A DNA stretch of 64,000 bases from Usitatibacter palustris (GCF_013003985.1 NZ_CP053073.1:1-64000); one strand, 5' to 3'; positions 20,763 to 30,485 are shown, counted from the first letter of the stretch. Program-made: numbers and translations. The notes: a model not told the origin generated them from the sequence alone.

Positions 20763-21746
20763 TCAGTGCGCGTTCGCCGACGAACCCAGGCGCACGCGCG
20801 GATCGAGCAGCGAATAGGCGACGTCGACCACGAAGTTGATCGCGATGAAGAGCGTGACGATCACCATGAGGTACGCGACGACGACGGGCCGGTCGAGCAG
20901 GTTGATCGAGTCGATGAGCAGCTTGCCGGTGCCCGGCCACGCGAAGATCGATTCGGTGACGATCGCGAACGCGATCACGGAACCGAGCTCGAGGCCGATC
21001 ACGGTCACGATCGGGATCAGGATGTTCTTCAGTACGTGCACGCCGATCACGCGGCCCGGTCCGAGGCCCTTGGCGCGCGCGAACTTCACGTAGTCCTGCA
21101 GCACGGCTTCGCGCGTGCTCGCCCGCGTGAGGCGGATGAGCAGCGAAAGCTTGAAGAGCGCGAGATTGAGCGCGGGCATCGCAAGGTGAACCAGCCCGTC
21201 CCAGGTGAGGAAGCTCACCGGAATGCCGAACAGCAGCACCGTCTCGCCTCGGCCGTTCGAAGGCAGCCACCCCAGCTGCACCGAGAACAACATGATGAGC
21301 ACGAGGCCCACCCAGAATGTCGGCAGGCTGAAACCCACGATGGATCCGGCCATGATCGCGCGCCCGACGAACGAGTGCGGCTTCAATCCTGCGATCAACC
21401 CCAGCGGAATACCGAGAGTGATGGCAATCACCATGGCTGCGAGCGCGAGTTCGATGGTAGCGGGCAGTTTGTCGAGGATGAGGTTGATCGCCGGTACGTT
21501 GAAGACGAATGACCGGCCCAGGTCGCCGGAGGCCGCGTTCGAGAGGAATGTTCCGTACTGCTGGAGGATCGGCTTGTCGAGACCGAGTGCCGCGGTGGCG
21601 CGAGCGCGCTCGACCGCGTCGGCCTCGGGATTGATCAGCAGCTCCACCGGGTCTCCGATCGCGAAGACGCCGAGGAAGACCAGGAACGACATCAGCACGA
21701 GGACCAGGAGGCTCTGGCCGAATCGGCGGATGGCGTAGGCAAGCAT
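20763..21746 (-). CDS. Peptide ABC importer permease (OppB/DppB type)
   Basis: A 327-aa permease with an N-terminal membrane segment (MLAYAIRRFGQSLLVLVLMS) and about five more. The family motif after the first loop (WVGLVLIMLFSVQLGWLPSNG) is clear. The EAA-type coupling loop is TREAVLQDYVKFARAKGLGPG. It forms the transmembrane pore with the OppC-type subunit. It lies 54 bases after the binding-protein gene, from which it is separated by a GC hairpin. Confidence 0.93.
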   Translation of the reverse strand: MLAYAIRRFGQSLLVLVLMSFLVFLGVFAIGDPVELLINPEADAVERARATAALGLDKPILQQYGTFLSNAASGDLGRSFVFNVPAINLILDKLPATIELALAAMVIAITLGIPLGLIAGLKPHSFVGRAIMAGSIVGFSLPTFWVGLVLIMLFSVQLGWLPSNGRGETVLLFGIPVSFLTWDGLVHLAMPALNLALFKLSLLIRLTRASTREAVLQDYVKFARAKGLGPGRVIGVHVLKNILIPIVTVIGLELGSVIAFAIVTESIFAWPGTGKLLIDSINLLDRPVVVAYLMVIVTLFIAINFVVDVAYSLLDPRVRLGSSANAH

Positions 21747-21762
21747 GGCAACGGGCCTCGGG

Positions 21763-21785
21763 CCCCGCGCGAAGCGCGCGCGGGG
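21763..21785 (-). terminator. Hairpin between binding-protein and permease genes
   Basis: An 8-bp all-GC stem (CCCCGCGC/GCGCGGGG, loop of 7) lies in the 54-base gap after the substrate-binding protein gene. There is no T-run, so it is more likely a partial terminator or mRNA-stabilising structure. Such structures often keep the abundant binding protein at higher level than the downstream membrane subunits. Confidence 0.55.
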
Positions 21786-21800
21786 CGGGTTTGCACGAGG

Positions 21801-23381
21801 CTACTTGATGGGCTTGAGCTCGGAGGCGAGCGTGTACTGGTCGGTGCGCGGGATGTACCGGAAGCCCTTCGCGCTCGCCCAGGTGCTCACCTCGTAGTGG
21901 ATCGGAATGAGGCCGGTGTCGTTCATGGCCACTTCCGCCGCGTGCTGGATGAGCCCCTCGCGCTTCTTGTCGTCCATCGTGACGAGCGCGTCGTTGAGCG
22001 CCTTGTCGAGCTCGGGGTTCGAATAGCGGCCGCGGTTGTTCATGCCCATGCCCTTGGCCGGATCGTGCGTGGCGAGCAGCGAGCGAAGTGCCGAACCCTG
22101 CTCACCCGATTCCGTTCCCCAGCCGAGCACCATGTAGCCGAACTCGAGCTTCGTCGCGCGCGGGAAATACGCGGTGGCGAGCATCGTCTCGACCTTGGTG
22201 TCGATCCCGATGCGCGTGTAGTACTGCGCGATCGCCTGGGCGATCTTGTCGTCGTTGATGTAGCGATTGTTGGGGCCGTGGATCGTGAGCGCGAACCCGT
22301 TCGGGTAGCCCGCTTCGGCGAGCAGCTTCTTCGCGCCTTCGGGATCGAACTTCGCGACCTTCAGCTTCCGGCTCGTGCCATAGAAGATGTCGGGCAGCAG
22401 CTGCGCGGCCGGAACGCCCTTCTTCTCCATGACGCGATCGGCGATCGCATCGCGATTGATCGCCATCGAGAGCGCCTTGCGGACGCGCGCATCGCGGAAG
22501 GGATTCTTCTCGAGGGGCTTGCCGTCCTTGGCGGTGACGAAGGGCGGCGCCTTCTCCGTGCTCTGGTTCAGGTGCACGTAGATCACGCGATTGGAGACCT
22601 TGTCGGTAAGCGAGAGCTTCGGGTCCTTGGAAAGCTTCGCGATGTCGGCCGTGGGCACGCTCTCGATCATCTGCACGTCACCCGACAGGAGAGCGGCGAC
22701 GCGCGCGGCGGAGTTGCTGAGGACCTTGAAGGTCACCTTGTCCCACGGCTCCTCGCCGCCCCAGTAGCCGTAGTTCGCCTTGAGCACGATGCGCTGGTTG
22801 GGAATGTACTCGACGAGCTTGTACGGACCGGTCCCGATCGCCGCCTTGCCCGAGTTGTAGTCGGAGGTCTCGGCCTTCTCGCCGTTGAGCTTCGAGATGA
22901 TGTACACCGAGGCGAGGTCGCTCGGGAGCAGGACGTGCGGCGTGGCCGTCTTGAAGATGAGCGTGTGCGGATCGACGACCTTCACGTCGACGATGGGCCG
23001 CGTGAAGGTGGCGAACGACGACGGGCTGTTGGGAACGTTGGGAACGCGCTTGAGCGTGAAGACGACATCGTCGGCGGTGAACGGCGATCCGTCGTGGAAT
23101 TTCACGTTCTTGCGAAGCTTGATCTCCCAGGTGAGATCATCGATCGCCTTCCACGAAGTCGCGAGGCCGGGCACGACCTTCTGGTTCGCATCGCGCTTGG
23201 TGAGCCCCTCGTAGATGTGCAGGAGCATCGAGTTGTTCGGCGAAAGGTTGTGGTAGTGCGGATCGATCGAACTCACGGCGGCCTGAAGGCCGATGGAGAC
23301 TTCGCGTTCCTTCGCCGCATGGGCGTGGGGCAGGAAAGCGAAAAAAAGCGCGGCGAGCGCGATCCGGGTGATCGGCAGCAT
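21801..23381 (-). CDS. Periplasmic peptide-binding protein (SBP family 5)
   Basis: A 526-aa solute-binding protein of the OppA/DppA family with a signal peptide (MLPITRIALAALFFAFLPHAHA). The mature N-terminus EREVSIGLQAAVSSIDPHYHN and the internal LTWEIKLRKNVKFHDGSPFTADDV motif are typical of family 5. It delivers di- or oligopeptides, or related N-acylated compounds, to the permeases encoded downstream. It is the first gene of a seven-gene minus-strand operon that ends with two amidohydrolase-type enzymes. The promoter must lie in the 41 bases shared with the divergent TPR gene or overlap that gene. Confidence 0.93.
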   Translation of the reverse strand: MLPITRIALAALFFAFLPHAHAAKEREVSIGLQAAVSSIDPHYHNLSPNNSMLLHIYEGLTKRDANQKVVPGLATSWKAIDDLTWEIKLRKNVKFHDGSPFTADDVVFTLKRVPNVPNSPSSFATFTRPIVDVKVVDPHTLIFKTATPHVLLPSDLASVYIISKLNGEKAETSDYNSGKAAIGTGPYKLVEYIPNQRIVLKANYGYWGGEEPWDKVTFKVLSNSAARVAALLSGDVQMIESVPTADIAKLSKDPKLSLTDKVSNRVIYVHLNQSTEKAPPFVTAKDGKPLEKNPFRDARVRKALSMAINRDAIADRVMEKKGVPAAQLLPDIFYGTSRKLKVAKFDPEGAKKLLAEAGYPNGFALTIHGPNNRYINDDKIAQAIAQYYTRIGIDTKVETMLATAYFPRATKLEFGYMVLGWGTESGEQGSALRSLLATHDPAKGMGMNNRGRYSNPELDKALNDALVTMDDKKREGLIQHAAEVAMNDTGLIPIHYEVSTWASAKGFRYIPRTDQYTLASELKPIK

Positions 23382-23422
23382 GGGAGTTCCTCCTGGAAAT
23401 ACTAGCGGCGATAATAGCGTGA

Positions 23423-23737
23423 ATGACCTTGATCCAGCGATTCGAAACCCTGCTTGCCGAAGGCAAGGACAACGCCTTGCTGCGCTTCGGTTTGGGCGGC
23501 GAATACCTGAAGGCCGGGGACGCGGCCAGGGCCGCCGAACACCTGCGCCAGGCTACGCGCCAGGACCCGGGCTATTCGGCCGCCTGGAAGCTGCTCGGCA
23601 AGGCGCTTGCGGAGCACGGGGATGTCGAAGCCGCGAAGGTCGCGTATCGCGACGGAATTGCCGCAGCTGAAACGAAGGGCGACAAGCAGGCGGTGAAGGA
23701 GATGACCGTCTTCCTTCGCCGCCTCGAGAAAGCCTAG
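23423..23737 (+). CDS. Small tetratricopeptide-repeat protein
   Basis: A 104-aa protein consisting almost only of two TPR-like helix pairs ([26 protein letters not shown] and [25 protein letters not shown] patterns) plus a capping helix. It has no signal peptide, so it is probably cytoplasmic. TPRs mediate protein-protein contact, but no partner is evident. Its stop codon shares the four bases CTAG (23734-23737) with the stop of convergent aroB. Confidence 0.8.
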   Translation: MTLIQRFETLLAEGKDNALLRFGLGGEYLKAGDAARAAEHLRQATRQDPGYSAAWKLLGKALAEHGDVEAAKVAYRDGIAAAETKGDKQAVKEMTVFLRRLEKA

Positions 23738-24813
23738 GCCGCGGCGAGGACCTCGCGAAGCGCGCTATCCGGTGCGTCGCGCACCACGGACGCGCGGCCC
23801 AGTGCATCGAGGAGCACGAAGGTGATGCGACCGCCCTGGTTCTTCTTGTCGCGCCCCATGAATTCCATCCAGCGTTCCGGCGTGATCGCGGGCGCCTTGA
23901 CCGGCAATCCCAGCGCGGCGAGCAGGTGTTCGAGCCGCTGCACGTCGGCTTCGGCGATGCGGCCGATCCGCGCCGAAAGGCGTGCGGCGAGCACCATGCC
24001 GGCCGCAACCGCCTCGCCATGGAGCCAGGTTCCGTGTCCGAGCGCTGACTCGATGGCGTGACCGAAGGTATGCCCGAAGTTGAGCAACGCGCGCACGCCG
24101 GTCTCGCGCTCGTCTTGCGCGACGATCGCCGCCTTGATTTCGCACGAACGACGGATCGCGTGTTCCAGGGCGACCGGATCGCGTGCGACGAGCGCGGCGA
24201 CATTCGCTTCGATCCACGCCAGGAACTCGAGATCGCGAATGGCGCCGTGCTTCGCGACTTCCGCCAGCCCCGCGGCGAACTCGCGTGGCGGGAGTGTCGC
24301 GAGCGTGGCGGTATCGGCGATCACGACTCGCGGCTGGTGGAACGCGCCGATCATGTTCTTGCCCAGCGGATGGTTGATCGCCGTTTTGCCGCCGACGGAG
24401 GAATCGACCTGGGCGAGCAGTGTCGTGGGCACCTGAATACACGCGATGCCGCGCTGGTAGGTGGCGGCCGCAAATCCCGCGACATCGCCCACCACGCCGC
24501 CGCCGAGCGCGATGACAACGGTCTTGCGATCCGCGCTCTCGGCCAGCAATGCGGCATAGATGCGCTCGAGGCTGGACCAGTCCTTGCGCGCCTCGCCGTC
24601 GGGAAGGATCACGCGAATCGCATCGCTCCCGGCCGGACCGAGGCTCGCGAGCAGTCGATCGGCGTACAGCGGCGCGACGACATCGTTGGTCACCAGCGCA
24701 ATGCGGCCGGTAAGGTGCGGCGCGTACAGCGCCGATTGCGTGAGCAGCCCCGCACCGATGTGGATCGGATAGCCGCGATCCCCAAGTTCGACCTGCAGCG
24801 TGGTGGGCTTCAC
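23734..24813 (-). CDS. aroB: 3-dehydroquinate synthase
   Basis: Second step of the shikimate pathway, converting DAHP to 3-dehydroquinate with NAD and a divalent metal. Visible are [21 protein letters not shown] (NAD and phosphate binding), [20 protein letters not shown], and the metal-binding histidines in [13 protein letters not shown] and [11 protein letters not shown]. At 359 aa it has the normal length. Its ATG overlaps the aroK stop by 4 bases (ATGA), so aroK and aroB are coupled. Confidence 0.98.
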   Translation of the reverse strand: MKPTTLQVELGDRGYPIHIGAGLLTQSALYAPHLTGRIALVTNDVVAPLYADRLLASLGPAGSDAIRVILPDGEARKDWSSLERIYAALLAESADRKTVVIALGGGVVGDVAGFAAATYQRGIACIQVPTTLLAQVDSSVGGKTAINHPLGKNMIGAFHQPRVVIADTATLATLPPREFAAGLAEVAKHGAIRDLEFLAWIEANVAALVARDPVALEHAIRRSCEIKAAIVAQDERETGVRALLNFGHTFGHAIESALGHGTWLHGEAVAAGMVLAARLSARIGRIAEADVQRLEHLLAALGLPVKAPAITPERWMEFMGRDKKNQGGRITFVLLDALGRASVVRDAPDSALREVLAAA

Positions 24814-25340
24814 GCCGACTTCCTTGTCGCTTCTTCATGGCGCTTGAGGGCCGTTGCGACGCGCCCCGCGAGCGTTGCCGCGCTCTGCGTGCCGGTATCG
24901 ACGATGAGGTGGGCGCAGGCGAGGTACAGGGGCTCGCGGTGCTCCAGGATCTGGGCCAGGGTCGCGCGCGGATCCGCCGTGGCGAGCAGGGGCCGGTTCG
25001 TATCTCGCTTCGTCCGGTCCCAGAGGAATTCGAGCCGCGCCCGCAGGTAGACCACCGTTCCATGGGCGCGCATCACTTCGCGATTCTCCTCGGCGAGCAC
25101 GGCACCGCCTCCCGTGGCCACCACGGCGTCCTCGCCCTGTGAAACCTCCGCGAGCATCGCCGATTCGCGCCTGCGGAAACCCCCCTCGCCCTCCAGGTCG
25201 AAGATGGTCGCGATCGGCGCGCCGGTGCGCTCGACGAGCGCGCGGTCCGTGTCGATGAAGGGGAGCCCGAGGCGCTTCGCGAGAGCGCGCCCGACGGTGG
25301 TCTTGCCGGCGCCCATCATGCCGATGAGGAAAATGTTCAT
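24810..25340 (-). CDS. aroK: Shikimate kinase
   Basis: Phosphorylates shikimate with ATP. The 176-aa protein starts [20 protein letters not shown] with the P-loop at residues 7-15. The shikimate-binding Asp is in [13 protein letters not shown], the GEGGFRRRE motif binds substrate, and [10 protein letters not shown] is the GGG turn. The start chosen is the ATG at 25340, since an upstream ATG at 25376 adds residues not found in the family and runs through the pilQ-side terminator region. It is the first gene of the aroKB pair downstream of the pilMNOPQ operon, the conserved proteobacterial order. Confidence 0.97.
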   Translation of the reverse strand: MNIFLIGMMGAGKTTVGRALAKRLGLPFIDTDRALVERTGAPIATIFDLEGEGGFRRRESAMLAEVSQGEDAVVATGGGAVLAEENREVMRAHGTVVYLRARLEFLWDRTKRDTNRPLLATADPRATLAQILEHREPLYLACAHLIVDTGTQSAATLAGRVATALKRHEEATRKSA

Positions 25341-25358
25341 GCCCGTTCGAGGATAGCG

Positions 25359-25390
25359 AAAAAAAAGCCCCGGCAACGCCGGGGCTTTCT
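25359..25390 (-). terminator. Terminator of the pilMNOPQ operon
   Basis: On the minus strand a strong stem (AGCCCCGGC with GCCGGGGCT, short loop) is followed by eight T. It lies between the pilQ stop and aroK and should end the pil transcript, giving aroK-aroB separate control or low read-through. Confidence 0.85.
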
Positions 25391-25410
25391 GGAGACTGTG
25401 TGCCTGGCGA

Positions 25411-27621
25411 TCAGCGCACCGTCAGGACGTCCTTCACGATCTTGGGCGTCACGAAGATCAGGAGCTCGGTCTTGTCGTCCTGCTTGTTCGTGCGCTTGAA
25501 CAGGTAGCCCACGAACGGGATGTCGCCGAAGAACGGGACCTTGTCGACCGTGGTGCGCGTCGTCTGCTCGAAGATGCCGCCGAGCACGATGGTGTCGCCG
25601 TTGTCGACCAGGACCTGCGTCGAGACGCGCTTCGTGTCGATCGAGGGGATGCCCGAGAACACGACACCGACCGCGTCCTTCTTCACTTCAAGGTCCATGA
25701 TGATCCGGTCGTCGGGCGTGATGCGCGGGGTCACGGCAAGCTCCAGGACCGCGGGCTTGAACGTGATCGTCGTCGCACCGCTCGCCGCCGCGGTGAAGTA
25801 GCCGATTTCCGTTCCCTGCGAGATGACCGCCTTCTTCTTGTCGGCAGTGATCACGCGCGGGCTGGAGACAACCTTGCCGCGGTTGTCGGCTTCGAGCGCG
25901 GAGAGCTCGACGTTGACCAGGTTGCCGCTGCCCAGGTTCAGGATCGACAGGGCGATCTGGCCCGCGGCGCCGGCGACCGGCAGGTTCACGTTGAGCTGCT
26001 CGGGCTGGGCACCGATCGGAATCGTGCCGATGTTGCCCGTGGTGCCGAATGCGCCTTGCGGGTCGCCGCCGGGGTACACCAGCGAAGCCGAGCCGCGCGA
26101 GACCGGGTTGTTCTGGAGCGCGTTGACCGTATCCACGCCCGAACCCGACACGCCGAAGTTGTAGTTGTTGCGGTTGAAGGCCGACTGCGTGCCGAAGCGC
26201 GCGCCCAGCTGGCGGCCCCACTTGTCATCCGCGATCACGATGCGCGCCTCGATCAGCACCTGGCGAACCGGCACGTCGAGTTGCAGGATCAGGCGGCGGG
26301 CCTCTTCGAGGCGGCCACCGGTGTCCTGCACGAACAGCGTGTTGGTGCGCTCGTCGATCGTCGCGCTGCCGCGCTTGGAGAGGATCTTCTGGTCCTTGTC
26401 CGAGAGCAGCTTCTTCAGGTCCTCGGCCTTGGCGTACGAGAGCGCAAAGCTCTCCGTGCGTACCGGCTCCAGGTCGGAGATGGCGGCGTTGGCTTCGAGG
26501 GCCAGCTTTTCCTTGGCCGCGAGCTCATCCGTGGGGGCAATCAGCACCACGTTGCCGTTCTTGCGCTTGGACAGGCCCTTCGACTGCAGGATGATGTCGA
26601 GCGCCTGGTCCCAGGGCACGTCCTTCAGGCGCAGCGTGAGGTTGCCGCCCACCGTGTCGCTGGTGATGATGTTGAGGCCCGTGAAGTCGGCGATCACCTG
26701 CAGCACCGCGCGCACTTCGACGTTCTGGAAGTTGAGCGAGAGCTTCTCGCCGGCATAGCCCGGGGTGGAGCTCTGCACCAGCTTGTTCGGATCTTCCTTG
26801 ACCGGCTTCACCTCGAGGATGAACTGGGTGTCGGTCTGGTAGGCCGAGTATTCCCAGATGCCGCGCGGCTCGATCACCATCCGGGCGTTGCCGCCCTGCT
26901 CGAAGGTGTCGACGAAGCGCACCGGCGTGCCGAAGTCGCCCACGTCGAGGCGGCGGACGAGGTTGCGCGGGACGTTCGTGCTCAGGAAGTCGACGAGCAC
27001 CTGGCGGCCCTGCTGGCGGATGTCGATGCCGACGTTGGCCGAGGAGAGGTCCACGATCACGCGGCCCTCACCCGTGTTGCCACGGCGGAAGTCGACGTCG
27101 CGAAGGTTGTAGCGGACCTGTGCGCCCGGTGCGGGCTCGGCGAAGACGGTAGTCCCTGCCGACGGGGCGGTGGCTTGCGCGCCCCCCGAGGTCTGGGCCT
27201 GCGAACCGTCGATCGTCACGACGAGGAGCTTGCCGTCGAGGACCTGCGTGTACGTGAGGTTGCGCGTGAGGTTCATCACCAGGCGCGTGCGCGTGGCGGT
27301 CTGCACGACGGAAACGTTCTTGAGATCGCCTTCGCCGGCCTCGACCTGGTTCTTGCCCAGGCCATTCACGGTGTCGGGAAGATCGATGGCAATCCGCGGC
27401 GGGTTGGTGACCGCGAAGCCCTGGGGCACGGCCTTCAGGGCGTCCTTGAAGCCGACCTTGACGACGATCTTTCCGCCCTGGATCGAGGAGAAGTTGATCG
27501 ACTCGACCGCATTCTTGGCGGCGGCAGCCTGCGCCCAGGCGAGCGGCGCGGCTAGCACGAGCGCCACGGCCGCGAGGGCGGTAGTGAACGTGCGGGTTTT
27601 ATTGCGGAGAGTGGCGATCAC
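25411..27621 (-). CDS. pilQ: Type IV pilus secretin PilQ
   Basis: Outer-membrane channel through which the type IV pilus passes and, in competent cells, DNA can enter. The 736-aa protein has a signal peptide (cleavage near AWAQA), two N-terminal AMIN domains that bind peptidoglycan, then the secretin N-domains (GYAGEKLSLNFQNVEVRAVL onward) and the C-terminal secretin barrel, with VPFFGDIPFVGYLFKRT just before the end. The ATG overlaps the pilP stop by 4 bases. It is the last gene of pilMNOPQ and is followed by a strong terminator. Confidence 0.97.
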   Translation of the reverse strand: MIATLRNKTRTFTTALAAVALVLAAPLAWAQAAAAKNAVESINFSSIQGGKIVVKVGFKDALKAVPQGFAVTNPPRIAIDLPDTVNGLGKNQVEAGEGDLKNVSVVQTATRTRLVMNLTRNLTYTQVLDGKLLVVTIDGSQAQTSGGAQATAPSAGTTVFAEPAPGAQVRYNLRDVDFRRGNTGEGRVIVDLSSANVGIDIRQQGRQVLVDFLSTNVPRNLVRRLDVGDFGTPVRFVDTFEQGGNARMVIEPRGIWEYSAYQTDTQFILEVKPVKEDPNKLVQSSTPGYAGEKLSLNFQNVEVRAVLQVIADFTGLNIITSDTVGGNLTLRLKDVPWDQALDIILQSKGLSKRKNGNVVLIAPTDELAAKEKLALEANAAISDLEPVRTESFALSYAKAEDLKKLLSDKDQKILSKRGSATIDERTNTLFVQDTGGRLEEARRLILQLDVPVRQVLIEARIVIADDKWGRQLGARFGTQSAFNRNNYNFGVSGSGVDTVNALQNNPVSRGSASLVYPGGDPQGAFGTTGNIGTIPIGAQPEQLNVNLPVAGAAGQIALSILNLGSGNLVNVELSALEADNRGKVVSSPRVITADKKKAVISQGTEIGYFTAAASGATTITFKPAVLELAVTPRITPDDRIIMDLEVKKDAVGVVFSGIPSIDTKRVSTQVLVDNGDTIVLGGIFEQTTRTTVDKVPFFGDIPFVGYLFKRTNKQDDKTELLIFVTPKIVKDVLTVR

Positions 27622-28145
27622 TTTTTGTCCCCTTTACCGGCTTCTTCCAGGAGCGGCAGGACGCTTTGCCGCTCGGCCCAGTCGCCGGCGCTGTCTTGAA
27701 CGATTTCCTTCAACTTGATCTCACCTTCGTTGATGTCGGTGATCAGGCCGAAGTTCTGGCCCATGTAGTTGCCTTTCTTCACCCTGTAGAGGGTCTTGTC
27801 GGCGCGTACGAGGGCATACATGTCTTCGAGCTGCGAGAGCGTTCCCACCATCTTGAGCTGCTCGAGCGGGAAGGCCTCCAGCGGCTCCTTGCGGCGGTTC
27901 AGGTCGGGTGCGAGTCCTCCGCCAGCGCCCTCTTTCGGCGCCGACAGCTTGCGCGGCTTGAAAGGATCGGGAAGGTCGAAGCCTTCGTAGGTGAACGGTT
28001 CGAAGGGTTTGACCGCCGGCAGCGATTCGATCTTGCGCGGCAGGCCCTTCTCGGACTCGCGCACGAAGCCCTTGAGCTCATCCAACTCCGAGCTGCAACC
28101 CGCGACCAGCAGACCGGCGGCCGGGATCAGGAGCCAACGCTTCAT
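27618..28145 (-). CDS. pilP: Type IV pilus lipoprotein PilP
   Basis: Inner-membrane lipoprotein that links the PilMNO platform to PilQ. The 175-aa protein begins with a lipoprotein signal with lipobox LVAGC (Cys near residue 17). A Pro-rich middle (PDPFKPRKLSAPKEG) precedes the compact C-terminal beta domain (MVGTLSQLEDMYALVRADKT ... VKKGNYMGQNFG) that docks on PilQ. It is coupled to pilO and pilQ by 4-base overlaps. Confidence 0.96.
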   Translation of the reverse strand: MKRWLLIPAAGLLVAGCSSELDELKGFVRESEKGLPRKIESLPAVKPFEPFTYEGFDLPDPFKPRKLSAPKEGAGGGLAPDLNRRKEPLEAFPLEQLKMVGTLSQLEDMYALVRADKTLYRVKKGNYMGQNFGLITDINEGEIKLKEIVQDSAGDWAERQSVLPLLEEAGKGDKK

Positions 28146-28789
28146 TTCTTGCCTCCCTTGGAAACCGCGGCCTTGTCCTTGGCGGTCTTCTTCTGCTTGG
28201 CGACTTCTTCGTCATCGAGGTAGCGGTAGGTCTTCGCCACGGCTTCCATCGACAACACGCCATCCTTCGGCGGGTCGAGCCTGATGTCGGTCAGCAGCAC
28301 GATCCGCGGCATCTTCGCCACGTCGCTCGAGAAGGCGCCCAGGTCGTGATAGTTGCCCGTGACCTTTATGTTTACCGGCAGCTCCGCATAGAACTCCGTG
28401 AAGTTCTCGGCGGTTGCGGGCTTGAAGAGCTCGAAGGCGAGGCCGCGACCCAGGCCCGCCTGGTTGATGTCGATCAGCAGCGCGTCCATCTCGCTCTTGT
28501 TGGGCAGCTGCTTGAGGAGCGCGCCGAAGGACTGCTCGATATCCGCGCGCTGCTGCTTGTAGGCCTCGAGGTTCACCGCGAGCTTCTTCTTCTCGATGAA
28601 GGCCTGCTTCTGCTTGTCGACTTCCTGGCGCCCCTTCTCGATTTCGTCGTTCTGTTCCTTCCAGAGGAAGACGCCAGCGGCGATCTGGATGGCGATGAAG
28701 AGGAGCACGAAGGCGCCGACCTTGACGGGCCAGGGCCAGTTGCCGGGCTGCTTCGGGTCTAGCGTCTTGAGGTCGTCGATCAGGCTCAT
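28142..28789 (-). CDS. pilO: Type IV pilus inner-membrane protein PilO
   Basis: Bitopic membrane protein that dimerises with PilN in the alignment complex. The 215-aa protein shows one membrane segment (VKVGAFVLLFIAIQIAAGVFLW) after a short cytoplasmic N-terminus, then a coiled coil and a ferredoxin-like periplasmic domain. The C-terminal tail is Lys/Ala-rich. Start and stop both overlap neighbours by 4 bases. Confidence 0.95.
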   Translation of the reverse strand: MSLIDDLKTLDPKQPGNWPWPVKVGAFVLLFIAIQIAAGVFLWKEQNDEIEKGRQEVDKQKQAFIEKKKLAVNLEAYKQQRADIEQSFGALLKQLPNKSEMDALLIDINQAGLGRGLAFELFKPATAENFTEFYAELPVNIKVTGNYHDLGAFSSDVAKMPRIVLLTDIRLDPPKDGVLSMEAVAKTYRYLDDEEVAKQKKTAKDKAAVSKGGKK

Positions 28790-29391
28790 TTCGCCCCCGC
28801 CGGCTTGGCTGCAGGCTTGGCCGACTTGCCGTCATCCGCCTTGGCCCGCTTGATCGAGATGTTCATCAGGAATTCGTTGACGCGCGCATTCGGGTTGCTC
28901 GGCGAGGGAACGGCCTTGATTTCGATCAGTTCCGGATTCTCGAGGTAGGGCGAGGCGCCGAGGTTGCGCATGAGCGTGGACACGCGCGCGTTCGACTGCG
29001 CGTAGCCCGTCACCGCGACCTTCGTATTCGTTTGCTTGACCGCCTTGAGGTAGACGCCCTCGGGCAGCTGGCGCAGGAGCTGGTCGAGCAGCTGCACGGG
29101 CTCCGAGCGGTTGCTCTGGAGGCCTTCGACCACCTGCTTCTTGGCCAGCAGCGACGCCGTTTCCTCGCGGATCTTGCGGATCTCCTCGATCTGCTTGTCG
29201 AGCTTGGAGATCTCGTTCTTCATGTACGCGACGTTGGCGCGCTGCTGCTCGACCTGCTGGTCGAGGAAGAACCAGACGGCTCCAGCCACGACGGCGCCGA
29301 TCAGCACCACGAGGCCTGCCAGGACGCCGAATTGTTGCTGGCGGCGTTTGCGCTTCTCTTCCCGGTGGGGAAGTAGGTTGATGCGAATCAT
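28786..29391 (-). CDS. pilN: Type IV pilus inner-membrane protein PilN
   Basis: Partner of PilO and PilM. The 201-aa protein opens with MIRINLLPHREEKRKRRQQQ, the cytoplasmic peptide that inserts into a groove of PilM, followed by a single membrane segment, a coiled coil and a periplasmic domain. It overlaps pilM and pilO by 4 bases each. A Lys/Ala-rich C-terminal tail, like that of PilO here, is longer than usual. Confidence 0.95.
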   Translation of the reverse strand: MIRINLLPHREEKRKRRQQQFGVLAGLVVLIGAVVAGAVWFFLDQQVEQQRANVAYMKNEISKLDKQIEEIRKIREETASLLAKKQVVEGLQSNRSEPVQLLDQLLRQLPEGVYLKAVKQTNTKVAVTGYAQSNARVSTLMRNLGASPYLENPELIEIKAVPSPSNPNARVNEFLMNISIKRAKADDGKSAKPAAKPAGAK

Positions 29392-30485
29392 GACGGGTCG
29401 AACCTGCGCATCGCGAGCCCGCAGGCGATCATCAGCGACGGTGCGTCGATGGTGAGCTGGCGGGGCTTGATCCGGGACGAAAGGGCCATGTTCGCGAACG
29501 GGTTCGCGACGATGGTGTGGACCTGCGTGCGCTGGGCGACCATTTCCTCGAGCCCGTCGAGCATGGCGCAGCCGCCCGTGAGCAGGATGTGGTCGACCTT
29601 GTTGAATTGGGTCGAGGTGAAGAAGAACTGCAGCGCCCGCTGGATCTCGAGCACGATCTTCTCGTTGAACGGCTGCAGCACGTCCGGCCCGAAGTTCTCG
29701 GGGAGGTTGCCCACGCGCTTGGCGGCCTCGGCTTCTTCCGGCGGCATGTCGAACTGTCGGGCGATGTCCTGGGTCAGATGGTTTCCACCGATCTGCTGCT
29801 CGCGCGTATAAACAGTCTGGCCGTTATGAAGAACCGTTACCCGGGTGACCGTGGCGCCGATATCGACGACGACCGTCACGTCGCTTTCCGAAATGCCCGA
29901 GTTGCCGCCGCAGATCAGCTCGAAGGCGGTCTGGGAGGCATAGGACTCGACGTCCATGACGATGGTCTTGAGTCCGGCAGCTTCGCTGGCGGCGACCCGG
30001 TCCTCGATCTTTTCCTTGCGCGAGGCGGCGATGAGCACCTCGACCTCGTCCTCACCCGAGGGGGCGGCCCCCAGGATCTGGAAGTCGAGGTTGACCTCGT
30101 CCAGCGAGAACGGGATGTATTGGTTGGCTTCCCCCTGGACCTGGACTTCCATGTCCTCTTCCCGCTGGTTGCCGGGGAGGATCACCTTCTTGGTGATCAC
30201 CGCGGCGGCGGGAAGGGCGAGGGCGACGTTCTTGATCCTCGAGCCGAGGGCTTTATGGGCGCGTTTGAGCGCCTCGCCTGCGGCCTCGATGTTCGCAATA
30301 TTCCCGTCCACCACCGTATCTTTCGGCAGCGGCTCGATTGCGTAGCGTTCGACGCGATAGACATTCCGGCCCGCTTCCGCGATCTCAACCATCTTCACGG
30401 ACGACGAGCTGATGTCACAGCCGATCAACGGCGGCGTCTTGGCTTTTAGGAAGTCGAACTGGGCGGCTAATTTTTCTTTAATCAT
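29388..30485 (-). CDS. pilM: Type IV pilus actin-like ATPase PilM
   Basis: Cytoplasmic actin-fold protein that binds the PilN N-terminus and connects the pilus base to the motor. The 365-aa protein has the phosphate-binding segments GCDISSSSVKMVEI and VVVDIGATVTRVTVL and the adenosine motif LLTGGCAML. It is the first gene of pilMNOPQ and is divergent from the PBP1A gene across 173 bases, the conserved arrangement in beta- and gammaproteobacteria. Confidence 0.97.
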   Translation of the reverse strand: MIKEKLAAQFDFLKAKTPPLIGCDISSSSVKMVEIAEAGRNVYRVERYAIEPLPKDTVVDGNIANIEAAGEALKRAHKALGSRIKNVALALPAAAVITKKVILPGNQREEDMEVQVQGEANQYIPFSLDEVNLDFQILGAAPSGEDEVEVLIAASRKEKIEDRVAASEAAGLKTIVMDVESYASQTAFELICGGNSGISESDVTVVVDIGATVTRVTVLHNGQTVYTREQQIGGNHLTQDIARQFDMPPEEAEAAKRVGNLPENFGPDVLQPFNEKIVLEIQRALQFFFTSTQFNKVDHILLTGGCAMLDGLEEMVAQRTQVHTIVANPFANMALSSRIKPRQLTIDAPSLMIACGLAMRRFDPS

